Shown here: in pieces, positions 31,185 through 39,123 of the stretch | Layout of the letters: each line of letters opens with the position of its first letter | Position numbering within the stretch: position 1 is the first letter of the stretch | DNA from: an uncultured Clostridia bacterium | GTDB lineage: Bacteria > Bacillota > Clostridia > Christensenellales > Aristaeellaceae | Direction of reading: 5' to 3' | DNA length: 64,000 nt | Assembly: GCA_947565865.1 (NCBI GenBank) | Contig: CANOHT010000015.1 | Span: forward strand, 1-64,000 | The notes under the pieces: generated by a model | Told to the model about the DNA's origin: nothing | The model's input: the letters and a program-made list of their open reading frames with translations, nothing else | Database searches by the model: none | Made by a program: the position numbers and the translations under genes

Positions 31185-31919
31185 ATGGAACAGTCAAAAC
31201 CCATTGCAGGGAATACGGCCACAGGGACGCTCAAAATCCTGGCGCTGGTCTTTATGTTTGCCGACCACGCCGGAAAAATGCTTTTCCCTGGCGTGATGGA
31301 GCTTCGCATCATCGGACGGATCGCCTTCCCGCTGTATTGCTGGTGCATGGTGGTGGGCTTTTCCTATACCAGAAGCGTACCGAAGTATCTGCTCCGCATT
31401 TGTCTGGTGGGCCTGGTGTCGCAGCCGCTGTACATGCTGGCGCTGAATCACACCTGGCGGGAGCCGAACATCTTCCTGACCCTGCTGATTGCGCTGCTGG
31501 GTCTGTGGGCCATCCGTGAAAGGAAGGCCTTCAGCCACATCTGGGGCCCGGTTGCGGCGCTGCTGCTTGCCAGTGTGCTGGAATGTGATTATGGCTGGCG
31601 GGGCGTTCTGCTGGTGTTCCTGCTCTATGCCGTGCGGGACAGCCGTGCGGGCATCGCGGCGGTGATGGCGGCCTTCTGCCTGTATTGGGGCAGCGGATCG
31701 GGAACCATCAGCAGACTGCTGGGCCAGCGCCTGTCCATGCCGGCAATGCTGGCGCCGCTGCTTTCGCCGTGGCTTCGGATTCAGGCAATGGCGATCCTGG
31801 CCTTGCCCTTCATGCTCTGGCCCATGCGCGCCAGGCAGCGGATGCCCCGCTGGCTGGGGTATGGACTGTACCCGGCTCACCTGGCCCTGCTGTATCTGCT
31901 GGAAAGGGTGATGGGATGA
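31185..31919 (+). CDS. TraX-family membrane protein
   Basis: Protein of 244 residues with about eight membrane segments, opening with TGTLKILALVFMFADHAGKM and RIIGRIAFPLYCWCMVVGF. These are hallmark stretches of the TraX family, related to acyltransferase-3 membrane folds. TraX acetylates F pilin, but chromosomal homologues in Firmicutes are common and not tied to conjugation. No conjugation gene is present here. The ATG at 31185 follows AAAGGAGG. Its stop overlaps the start of the MetH activation gene (ATGA), so the two are translationally coupled. Confidence 0.85.
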   Translation: MEQSKPIAGNTATGTLKILALVFMFADHAGKMLFPGVMELRIIGRIAFPLYCWCMVVGFSYTRSVPKYLLRICLVGLVSQPLYMLALNHTWREPNIFLTLLIALLGLWAIRERKAFSHIWGPVAALLLASVLECDYGWRGVLLVFLLYAVRDSRAGIAAVMAAFCLYWGSGSGTISRLLGQRLSMPAMLAPLLSPWLRIQAMAILALPFMLWPMRARQRMPRWLGYGLYPAHLALLYLLERVMG

Positions 31920-32569
31920 GGCTTCGCCGGGAGGAAGCCCTGCGCTATCTGGGCGCGGCGGGGGCGGACGACGCCCTTCGTCAGGCCATGGAGGAAGCGG
32001 CCGCGTGGCTGGAAGCGCGCATTACGCCCCGGTGGGTCTACCGCGTCTTTCCACTGACGGCGGAGGAGGGCGGCGTTAACCTGGCGGGCGCGGAGGTGAC
32101 GCTGACGGGCCGCCTGGCGCAGACCATGCTGGCGGACTGCCGTCAGGCGGCGCTGCTGGCCTGTACCCTGGGCCAGGGCTGGGAGCGGCTGATGCGGGAG
32201 GAGCAGGCCCGCGACATGGCCCGGGCCGTTATGCTGGATGCCTGCGCCAGCGCTTATGTGGAAGCTGGATGCGACGCGGCTCAGGCGGAAGTCGCCGCCC
32301 GGATGCCGGGCTTGCATCTGACGGATCGTTTCAGCCCGGGCTATGGGGATTTGCCCCTGTCGCTGCAGCCGGCCATCCTGACCGTGCTGGACGCGTCCCG
32401 GCGACTGGGACTTCACGCGACGCCAACCTATCTGCTGCTGCCGCAAAAGTCGGTGACGGCGGTGATCGGCCTGGCGGAGCGCCCTCAGGGAGCGCGCATT
32501 CGCGGCTGCTCCCATTGTGATCTGCGGGAGCACTGTACTTTGCGGCAAAGAGGTGGTTGCGGTGTTTGA
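31916..32569 (+). CDS. methionine synthase activation-domain protein
   Basis: Stand-alone protein of 217 residues resembling the C-terminal AdoMet-binding reactivation domain of MetH. In E. coli that domain re-methylates cob(II)alamin with AdoMet and an electron donor. The recognisable stretch is DRFSPGYGDLPLSLQPAIL, equivalent to the RPAxGYPAxP-type loop of the domain, followed by PTYLLLPQKSVTAVIGLA. A Cys cluster (CSHCDLREHC) ends the protein and could bind metal. The gene overlaps traX by 4 bp and metH by 8 bp, and it supplies the domain missing from this MetH. Confidence 0.85.
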   Translation: MRLRREEALRYLGAAGADDALRQAMEEAAAWLEARITPRWVYRVFPLTAEEGGVNLAGAEVTLTGRLAQTMLADCRQAALLACTLGQGWERLMREEQARDMARAVMLDACASAYVEAGCDAAQAEVAARMPGLHLTDRFSPGYGDLPLSLQPAILTVLDASRRLGLHATPTYLLLPQKSVTAVIGLAERPQGARIRGCSHCDLREHCTLRQRGGCGV

Positions 32570-34907
32570 TACCAATCAACTGACGCTGCTGGATGGGGCC
32601 ATGGGCACCATGCTCCAGCAAAGCGGCCTGAAACCCGGCGAATTGCCGGAGCTGTGGAGCCTGACCCACCCGGACAGGCTGGCGGAGATTCACCGGCAGT
32701 ATATCGCGGCGGGTAGCAGGGTGATCTACGCCAATACCTTCGGGGCTAATCCACGGAAGCTGGCGGGGACAGGCTGTACTGTGGCGGAGGCGGTAACGGC
32801 GGCGGTGGCTGTGGCCCGTCAAGCGGCGGCCGGGACGGGCTGCCTGGTGGCCATCGACATCGGCCCCTTGGGCGAATTGCTGGAGCCCATGGGTACGCTG
32901 ACCTTTGAAAAGGCGATGGAGGCCTTCAGGGAAATCGCGGAAGCCGGAGCCAGGGCGGGAGCGGATCTGGCGGTCATTGAGACCATGACAGACCTCTACG
33001 AGGCCAAGGCGGCCCTGCTGGCGGTGAAGGAGCATACCGACCTGCCGACCGTCGTTACCATGACCTTTGATGAGGGCGGGCGAACCTTCACCGGCTGCAC
33101 GGTGGCCTCTATGGCTCACACGCTGACAGGGCTGGGGGCGGACGCCATCGGGCTGAACTGTTCCCTGGGCCCGCGGCAGGTGCTGCCCATGATCCGGGAG
33201 CTGGCCGCCCATACCCATCTGCCCATTGTGGCCAAGCCCAACGCGGGACTGCCTGACCCTATCGACGGCCATTATGACCTGACCCCGGAGGAATTTGCCA
33301 AGGCGATGGCGGAGGTTGTGGCGGCGGGCGCGTCCCTGGTAGGCGGCTGCTGCGGCACAAACCCGGCATATATCCGGGCGCTGAGTCGGGCGGTGGAGGG
33401 TGTACGCCCCAATCGTCCCGCTTATATTCCGTCAAGCTTCATCTGTACGCCTACTGTGCCGCTGTCCCTTGATCGGGTGCGGATTATTGGCGAACGCATC
33501 AACCCCACGGGCAAGAAGCGGTTCCAGCAGGCGCTGCTGGCCGGGGACATGGATTACATTGTGGATGTGGCTATCCAGCAGATGGACGCGGGCGCGGAGG
33601 TGCTGGACGTCAATGTGGGTTATCCGGGTGTGGATGAGACGGTTATGCTGCCCCGGGTGGTCAAGTGTCTTCAGGCTGCCATGGATTTGCCCCTGCAGCT
33701 GGATTCCACCAACCCCGCCGCCCTGGAAGCGGCGCTGCGGGTCTATAATGGCAAGCCCGCGGTCAACTCGGTGAGCGGAAAGCCGGAAAGTCTGCGCGAT
33801 ATTCTGCCGCTGGTCAAAAAGTATGGCGCCGCCGTCGTTGGCCTGACGCTGGATGAAGCGGGTCTGCCCCGCACGGCGGAGGAGCGGCTGGCCATTGCTG
33901 GGCGAATTGTGACGGCGGCGGAGAATATGGGTATACCTCGGGAGGATGTGTGGATCGACTGCCTGACGCTGACGGTCTCCGCCCAGCAGGATCAGGCGGC
34001 GGAGACGCTGCGGGCCCTGACCCTGGTGCGGGAAAGGCTGGGCCTGCCCACGGTGCTGGGCGTCAGCAATATCAGCTTTGGCCTGCCCAACCGGCTGCTG
34101 ATGACGACCATTTTCCTTACGGAGGCGCTGCGGGCGGGGCTGATGCTGCCCATTGTGAATCCGAACCAGCGGGATGTCATGGACGCCATTGCGGCGCACC
34201 GGGTGCTGTGTGGCGAGGACGAAAACTGCCGGGGCTATGTGGCGCGCTTTGCGCAGGAAAAGGCAGCGGTGCCTGCTCCTCAGGGGATGGATATATCCCT
34301 GGAGGAGGCGATCCGCCGGGGCCTGCGGGAACAAGCTTCGGCCCAGGCCAAGGTCAGGCTAAAGAGCGCGCCCCCGCTGTCGCTGGTGGAAACCTGCCTG
34401 ATTCCGGTGCTGGATCAGGTGGGCGCGGACTACGAGGCGGGGCGCGTGTTCCTGCCTCAGCTGCTGGCTTCTGCTCAGGCGGCGCAGGCGGTCTTCGGCG
34501 TCATCCGGGACGCCATGGCGGCCTCCGGGGCCCAGCCGATAAAAAAGGGCCGGATGGTTATCGCCACGGTACAGGGCGACATCCACGATATCGGCAAGAA
34601 TATCGTCCGCACAGTGCTGGAAAACTACGGCTATGAGGTCATCGACCTGGGACGGGACGTGCCCCCGGAGGTGATCCGCGATACGGCGCTACGGGAGAAC
34701 ATCCGCCTGGTGGGGCTTTCCGCGCTGATGACAACCACCCTGCCCGCCATGGAAGCTACCGTCCGACTGCTTCAGGCACTGACGGAGCCGCCGGTTATCA
34801 TGGTGGGCGGCGCGGTGGTGACGCCGGATTACGCGGCAGGCCTTGGCGTGCTGTATGCCCGGGACGCCCAGGACTCGGCGCGGATCGCCAGAAGCGTACT
34901 GGGGTAA
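32562..34907 (+). CDS. metH: cobalamin-dependent methionine synthase without activation domain
   Basis: Transfers a methyl group from methyltetrahydrofolate to homocysteine through cobalamin. The 781 residues contain the homocysteine/zinc domain (about 1-290; NCSLGP and GGCCGTNP, Cys263-Cys264), the pterin-binding domain (INPTGKKRF onward, about 310-570), the cobalamin cap and the B12 domain with GDIHDIGKN (DxHxxG, His675). The protein stops there, so the reactivation domain of the 1200-residue E. coli enzyme is absent. That function lies in the gene just upstream. GTG at 32562 follows GAGGTGG and overlaps that gene. Confidence 0.95.
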   Translation: MFDTNQLTLLDGAMGTMLQQSGLKPGELPELWSLTHPDRLAEIHRQYIAAGSRVIYANTFGANPRKLAGTGCTVAEAVTAAVAVARQAAAGTGCLVAIDIGPLGELLEPMGTLTFEKAMEAFREIAEAGARAGADLAVIETMTDLYEAKAALLAVKEHTDLPTVVTMTFDEGGRTFTGCTVASMAHTLTGLGADAIGLNCSLGPRQVLPMIRELAAHTHLPIVAKPNAGLPDPIDGHYDLTPEEFAKAMAEVVAAGASLVGGCCGTNPAYIRALSRAVEGVRPNRPAYIPSSFICTPTVPLSLDRVRIIGERINPTGKKRFQQALLAGDMDYIVDVAIQQMDAGAEVLDVNVGYPGVDETVMLPRVVKCLQAAMDLPLQLDSTNPAALEAALRVYNGKPAVNSVSGKPESLRDILPLVKKYGAAVVGLTLDEAGLPRTAEERLAIAGRIVTAAENMGIPREDVWIDCLTLTVSAQQDQAAETLRALTLVRERLGLPTVLGVSNISFGLPNRLLMTTIFLTEALRAGLMLPIVNPNQRDVMDAIAAHRVLCGEDENCRGYVARFAQEKAAVPAPQGMDISLEEAIRRGLREQASAQAKVRLKSAPPLSLVETCLIPVLDQVGADYEAGRVFLPQLLASAQAAQAVFGVIRDAMAASGAQPIKKGRMVIATVQGDIHDIGKNIVRTVLENYGYEVIDLGRDVPPEVIRDTALRENIRLVGLSALMTTTLPAMEATVRLLQALTEPPVIMVGGAVVTPDYAAGLGVLYARDAQDSARIARSVLG

Positions 34908-35054
34908 AGGCACGGGAAGGGGTTGGCAGATTGGTCATGCTCCGATGGGGCATGGAAAGTCAGCCGTCGGCAGAATGAAAATCAAAACGGGCGATATGCG
35001 CGGCAGTTTCTGTGTTTTTCGTAAGAGCGCGCGGCGAAACGGGACGAAGCCCCT

Positions 35055-35081
35055 CGTCAAAGCGGTGCGGCCGCTTTGACG
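35055..35081 (+). repeat. GCGG palindrome, family copy between metH and metA
   Basis: Perfect 11-bp arms CGTCAAAGCGG / CCGCTTTGACG with a 5-nt centre, 24 bp before the metA start. There is no T-tract. It may form a hairpin in the mRNA between metH and metA or serve as an operator. It shares the CGTCAAAG outer arm with the copy at 50636. Confidence 0.75.
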
Positions 35082-35104
35082 CCAAGATCATCGGAGGTGA
35101 CAAG

Positions 35105-36043
35105 ATGCCCATTAAGATACCCAATGACTTGCCTGCGGCGGATACCCTGCGGGGCGAGAATATTTTCGTTATTCCCCATACGCGGGCCATAACCCAGGAT
35201 ATCCGTCCTTTGCGGATTCTGCTGCTGAACCTGATGCCCACCAAGATTGCCACGGAAACCCAGCTGGCGCGGCTGCTGGGCAATACGCCCCTGCAGGTGG
35301 AGCTGGAATTGCTGATGGTGTCCACCCATGTGAGCCGCAACACCTCCGAGGCTCATATGCTTGCCTTCTACAAAACCTTTGACCAGGTGCGGGAACAGAC
35401 CTTCGACGGCATGGTCATCACCGGCGCGCCGGTGGAGCGCATGGATTTTGAGGAGGTCGAGTATTGGCGGGAGCTGTGTGAAATCTTCGAGTGGAGCAAG
35501 ACCCACGTCACCAGCACCTTCCACATCTGCTGGGGGGCGCAGGCAGGGCTGTACTACCATTATGGCATTGCGAAAAAGCCCCTGGCGGAGAAGCTGTCCG
35601 GGGTGTACAGTCATCGTGTGACGCACAAGGGCAGCATTCTGTTCCGTGGCTTTGATGACCGCTTTATGGCGCCCCATTCCCGCTACACCACAGTGGATAA
35701 GGCGGACATTGAGGCGGTGCCGGCGCTGAAGATTCTGGCTGAAAGCGAGGAGGCGGGCGTTTACGCCGTTTCCACCCACGGCGGACGGCAGGTATTCATC
35801 ACGGGACACAGCGAGTACGACGCGGAAACCCTCCTGGGCGAGTACCTGCGGGATCAGCGCGCCGGACTTCAGCCCGCGCCGCCCAAAAACTACTTCCCCC
35901 AGGATGACGACAGCCTGACGCCGCTGTGTACCTGGCGCTCGGGGGCCAACCTGCTCTATTCCAATTGGCTGAATTATTTCGTCTATCAGTCCACGCCCTA
36001 TGACCTGGGCCGCATTGGCGATGAGCAGTACCTGACCCGCTGA
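35105..36043 (+). CDS. metA: homoserine O-acetyltransferase (MetA family)
   Basis: Acylates homoserine in the first step of methionine synthesis. The 312-residue protein keeps the catalytic Cys142 (FHICWGAQAG) and the His235/Glu237 pair (FITGHSEYD). Residue 111, which decides the acyl donor in MetA proteins, is Glu here (GAPVERMDF). In characterised members Glu111 goes with acetyl-CoA and Gly111 with succinyl-CoA, so this enzyme should be an acetyltransferase despite the usual annotation. The ATG at 35105 follows TCGGAGGTGA. Functionally linked to metH upstream. Confidence 0.93.
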   Translation: MPIKIPNDLPAADTLRGENIFVIPHTRAITQDIRPLRILLLNLMPTKIATETQLARLLGNTPLQVELELLMVSTHVSRNTSEAHMLAFYKTFDQVREQTFDGMVITGAPVERMDFEEVEYWRELCEIFEWSKTHVTSTFHICWGAQAGLYYHYGIAKKPLAEKLSGVYSHRVTHKGSILFRGFDDRFMAPHSRYTTVDKADIEAVPALKILAESEEAGVYAVSTHGGRQVFITGHSEYDAETLLGEYLRDQRAGLQPAPPKNYFPQDDDSLTPLCTWRSGANLLYSNWLNYFVYQSTPYDLGRIGDEQYLTR

Positions 36044-36252
36044 TGGCGTAAGCCAAGGGGTCACGGATCAAACCCCCGGGAGATCGCTGATTGTTCATGA
36101 AAATCGGCGGGCCCCAATGGGGTGTTCAAACGGGGCAAGTCCCTGTACGGCGATGCTCGCGCTTCTTTGTCCTTTATACGAGTGAACAGCCGGAAGAACG
36201 GTCTGCCGCTCGATCAGTGAGGACGTGTTATGAAACGAGGCTGCGGCGCTCT

Positions 36253-37083
36253 TCAAAGCGTTTCTTTCCCTCTGCTGAAATAGCGGCTGCCCACGGCCAG
36301 CAGCAGGCAGGCCAGCCCGGGCAGGGGATAGTAGGGCAGTCCTGTCAGCACATACACCATCAGCAGCATGGTGCCGTAAAGCATGTACCGCTTGGCCTTG
36401 TCCCTGCGCAGAACCTTGCTCCGCAGATGCTTCCAGCTGTCATGGCGGCTTTTCCGCCTGCCCAGCACCACCAGCTGATCGTCCGTAGCGGGGCTGGCCT
36501 GGCCGGCCAGCAGCAGCAGTTCCTCCCGGGAGATCAGCCGCAGGGGAATTTTGCTTTCCTCCGCCCAGGCCTGGGTCGCGACGGGGCATTTCCCCATGAC
36601 GCACGCTACGCAGCGCTGCGCGCCGTATTCCCGTGAGGCTCGCAGGAAGGGGAGAAGCGTGTCCGGGGTTGCCGCGCCCTCCGCCGTCATCCGCAGGCAG
36701 GCAATGAGCAGCGTTTCGTTACCATAGCGGCACAATATGCCCTCCTCCGTGACGCGGAGCATCGTCAGCTGATGCTTTTGCCCAAGGAGGATCGCCGCCT
36801 GAAAGTGCGCCTGACGGGGTGGGGACAGCAGCATATCCTCCAGCAGCATTTCGCCTCCCAGCCGCTGGCGCAGCGCTGTTTCCCGGTGGCTGACGGTGCG
36901 CCTGCGGTAGCGGGTCAGCGCAATTTGCCCCATCAGTCCAAGCGCCAGCCCGGCCAGGATGGCGGGGATCCCCAGTCCCCATAGATAGACAAACCAAAGC
37001 ACGGCCGCCAGCGCGATGATGGCACGAAGCCCCAGATCGTCCAGGGCGCTGCCCAGGCGGCTTCGACGAAGGTATTGCTCCAT
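36253..37083 (-). CDS. membrane protein with a possible Mrr-like fold, function unknown
   Basis: Protein of 276 residues: two membrane segments near residues 20-52, a soluble middle (about 60-215) and a C-terminal hydrophobic hairpin (about 238-265). The middle has the strand/helix order seen in Mrr-type PD-(D/E)xK domains: TLLIACLRM, a helix, QRCVACVMG, then ATQAWAEESKIPLRLISREEL. The catalytic QxK-like residues of the second strand are not evident (ACLRM instead), so it may be inactive. I do not recognise the family with confidence. The ATG has GGGAGGG 8 nt upstream. Single minus-strand gene between metA and nadD. Confidence 0.6.
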   Translation of the reverse strand: MEQYLRRSRLGSALDDLGLRAIIALAAVLWFVYLWGLGIPAILAGLALGLMGQIALTRYRRRTVSHRETALRQRLGGEMLLEDMLLSPPRQAHFQAAILLGQKHQLTMLRVTEEGILCRYGNETLLIACLRMTAEGAATPDTLLPFLRASREYGAQRCVACVMGKCPVATQAWAEESKIPLRLISREELLLLAGQASPATDDQLVVLGRRKSRHDSWKHLRSKVLRRDKAKRYMLYGTMLLMVYVLTGLPYYPLPGLACLLLAVGSRYFSRGKETL

Positions 37084-37181
37084 GAAGTTTTCCCTCCCTC
37101 AAGGAATTTTGATGAAGCCCCTTTTATGTTTGACCAAAATCGTTTATAATGAGAGCAGTTACGAAGGAGGCTTCTGATTTT

Positions 37182-38379
37182 GGCCAAGGAACGCATTGGA
37201 ATCATGGGCGGCACCTTTAACCCTATCCATCAGGGGCATCTGACCATGGCTCTGGCGGCAAAGGAGAAGGCCCAGCTGGACGAGGTGCTGGTGATCCCCT
37301 CGGGCAATCCGCCTCATAAGGCGCATACAGCCCCGGCGGAAGACCGCTGGCGGATGGTCTGCGCGGCCTGCGCTCAGGAGAGCGGCCTGACGCCATGCCG
37401 GGTAGAGCTGGATCGCCCTGGCGTGATTTATACAGTGGATACCCTGTCCATTTTGCGGGAGAAATATCCCAAGGCGGAATGGTTCTACATCATTGGCGCG
37501 GATACGCTGATGGAGCTGCGCAATTGGCGCCGCTTTGAGGAAGTCCTGCGCATGTGCACCTTCCTGGTATGTCCCCGGGCTACTGACGCGGCGCCCATGG
37601 CGCTGACGGAGGAGCGGCATCGTCTGGAAGCACTGGGCGGACGGTTCGTTATGCTGGATCTTCCGCCCATGGAGGTATCCTCCACGGACATTCGTCAGGC
37701 GTTGGAGCGGGATCAGCCCACCTCGCTATTGCCGGTGACGGTGCGGGAATACTGCGGCATCATGGGCCTATATGGCATGACGCAGCGGCTTCCCCAGGCA
37801 GAAGCGTGGCTGGACAGGTTGTTCGGGGCGTTGACGGTCAAGCGCTTCGCGCACACCCTGGCGGTGGCTTCTACGGCCCGCAGTCTGGCCCTGCTTCATC
37901 ATCTGGACGCGGCGAAGGCCGAAGCGGCGGGGCTGCTCCATGACTGCGCCAAGTGCTTGCCCCTCAGGGAGCAGCAGCGGATCGCCAGGGCACATGGGCT
38001 GACGGCGGACACGGGCCTAATGGAAAGCGGGGCGCTGCTTCATGCCGTGGTGGGCGCGTATCTGGCCCGGGCGGATTATGGCGTGACGGATGCGGACATC
38101 CTGGAGGCCATCCGATGCCACACCACCGGAAGACCGGGGATGAATCGTCTGTCCATGGCGGTCTATCTGGCCGATGCCATCGAGCCGACACGGGAGGCAT
38201 ACCCGCTGCTGAATCAGGTCAGGCTGATGGCGCAGCTCTCCCTGGAGCGGGCCATGACCACTTCCATGGAGGGAACCGCCGGGCATGTGCGCAAAAGCGG
38301 CAAGGCGCTGCATCCCGCCACACTGGAAACGCTGAACTGGCTGCGGACGCTGAAGGAAGCGAACGGGCCGTCCATCTGA
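37182..38379 (+). CDS. nadD: NadD-YqeK fusion: nicotinate-nucleotide adenylyltransferase plus HD phosphohydrolase
   Basis: One polypeptide of about 399 residues joins two enzymes usually encoded by adjacent genes. Residues 1-200 are NadD (NaMN to NaAD): GGTFNPIHQGHL with His17 and His20, and VSSTDIRQAL near 166-175. Residues about 205-399 are a YqeK-type HD domain, with His225 and the His254-Asp255 pair in LLHDCAKCL, then HTTGRPG. YqeK proteins cleave diadenosine tetraphosphate symmetrically. No stop or frameshift separates the halves. Translation probably starts at the TTG at 37180-37182, 9 nt after AAGGAGG. rsfS follows after 23 bp, as is usual for nadD-yqeK-rsfS. Confidence 0.92.
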
Positions 38380-38402
38380 CAAGGATCAAAAGGAGAATGA
38401 CT

Positions 38403-38768
38403 ATGCAGGATCAGGCTTTGGCTCAGGAGATTGCTCAGGTTATCTATGATAAAAAAGGGCGGGACATTGTGGCCCTGGATGTGCGGCATTTGACGGTCAT
38501 CTGTGATTACATGGTGATCGGAACAGGCCGCAACGTCAATCAGGTTAAGGCTATGGCGGATGACGTGGATGACCGCATGGCCGAGCTGGGGCTGAATCTG
38601 CGTCGAACCGAGGGGCAGCAGGATGGCCGCTGGATCGTGCTGGATTACGGACACATCATGGTGCATCTGTTCCACCAGGATGACCGTGCCTATTACAACC
38701 TGGAACGGCTGTGGGAGGATGGCTCGAACCGTCTGACGCTTCCTTTCGACCAAACGTCGCTGGAATGA
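38403..38768 (+). CDS. rsfS: ribosomal silencing factor RsfS
   Basis: Binds ribosomal protein uL14 and blocks subunit joining in starvation. The 121-residue protein has the compact family pattern IVALDVRHLTVICDYMVIGTG, GRWIVLDYGHIMVHLFHQ and YYNLERLW. The ATG at 38403 stands 7 nt after AAAGGAG; an in-frame ATG at 38397 is too close to that site. Co-transcribed with nadD-yqeK upstream, the standard neighbourhood. A terminator-like hairpin follows. Confidence 0.95.
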   Translation: MQDQALAQEIAQVIYDKKGRDIVALDVRHLTVICDYMVIGTGRNVNQVKAMADDVDDRMAELGLNLRRTEGQQDGRWIVLDYGHIMVHLFHQDDRAYYNLERLWEDGSNRLTLPFDQTSLE

Positions 38769-38783
38769 ACCCGGGCATAACAA

Positions 38784-38826
38784 AGGCCGATGACTGCCTC
38801 CTCGTTGCGGGACGTCATCGGCCTTT
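38784..38826. terminator. hairpin after rsfS, left copy
   Basis: AAAGGCCGATGAC pairs with GTCATCGGCCTTT (13 bp) and is followed by CTGCG. A near-copy of the same stem lies at 39073-39113, before the end of the convergent coaBC gene. Each probably ends one of the two converging transcripts. Confidence 0.75.
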
Positions 38827-39072
38827 CTGCGTGTCAAGGAGCGGCTACGCCACATGGGAGGAAGTCGCGCCGCTGCATCAAACGGGCTCACTGACCTAAC
38901 ATAGCCGCTGTTCTTTCGGCCGTTTGGTCGTGTAAGAAGGCGGCTTCTAACGGAATCTCGCGAATAGCCCTGTAGAGGGACTTCGTCTCTCTATCAGAGC
39001 CCCAAAGAGGCTTTTCGACTTTCGATTTGCCCTCTGTCAAGAGCAGATTAACGGACTGTTTAGATAATCTGA
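38827..39072. other. gene-free stretch bounded by two related hairpins
   Basis: Between two nearly identical stem-loops lie about 245 bp without a supported gene. The only ORF (38888-39106, minus) has no recognisable domain and runs into the right hairpin. The composition is somewhat more AT-rich than the surroundings. With the flanking inverted stems, this could be a small non-autonomous element or simply a degraded spacer. Confidence 0.4.
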
Positions 39073-39113
39073 AAGGCCGATGACAATCCCTGCTACGGGA
39101 TGTCACCGGCCTT
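39073..39113. terminator. hairpin after coaBC, right copy
   Basis: AAGGCCGATGACA pairs with TGTCACCGGCCTT (one mismatch). It lies 10 bp beyond the minus-strand coaBC stop and resembles the hairpin at 38784. Confidence 0.7.
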
Positions 39114-39123
39114 GATGATGTAC

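Noticed and set aside
31185..31919. conjugative element suggested by traX
   Set aside because: No relaxase, coupling protein or other transfer gene nearby; TraX homologues are common on chromosomes.
34908..35104. SAM riboswitch before metA
   Set aside because: No S-box conserved core; only the palindrome at 35055 is seen.
38888..39106. 72-codon minus-strand ORF between rsfS and coaBC
   Set aside because: Overlaps the terminator hairpin and has no domain or good start.
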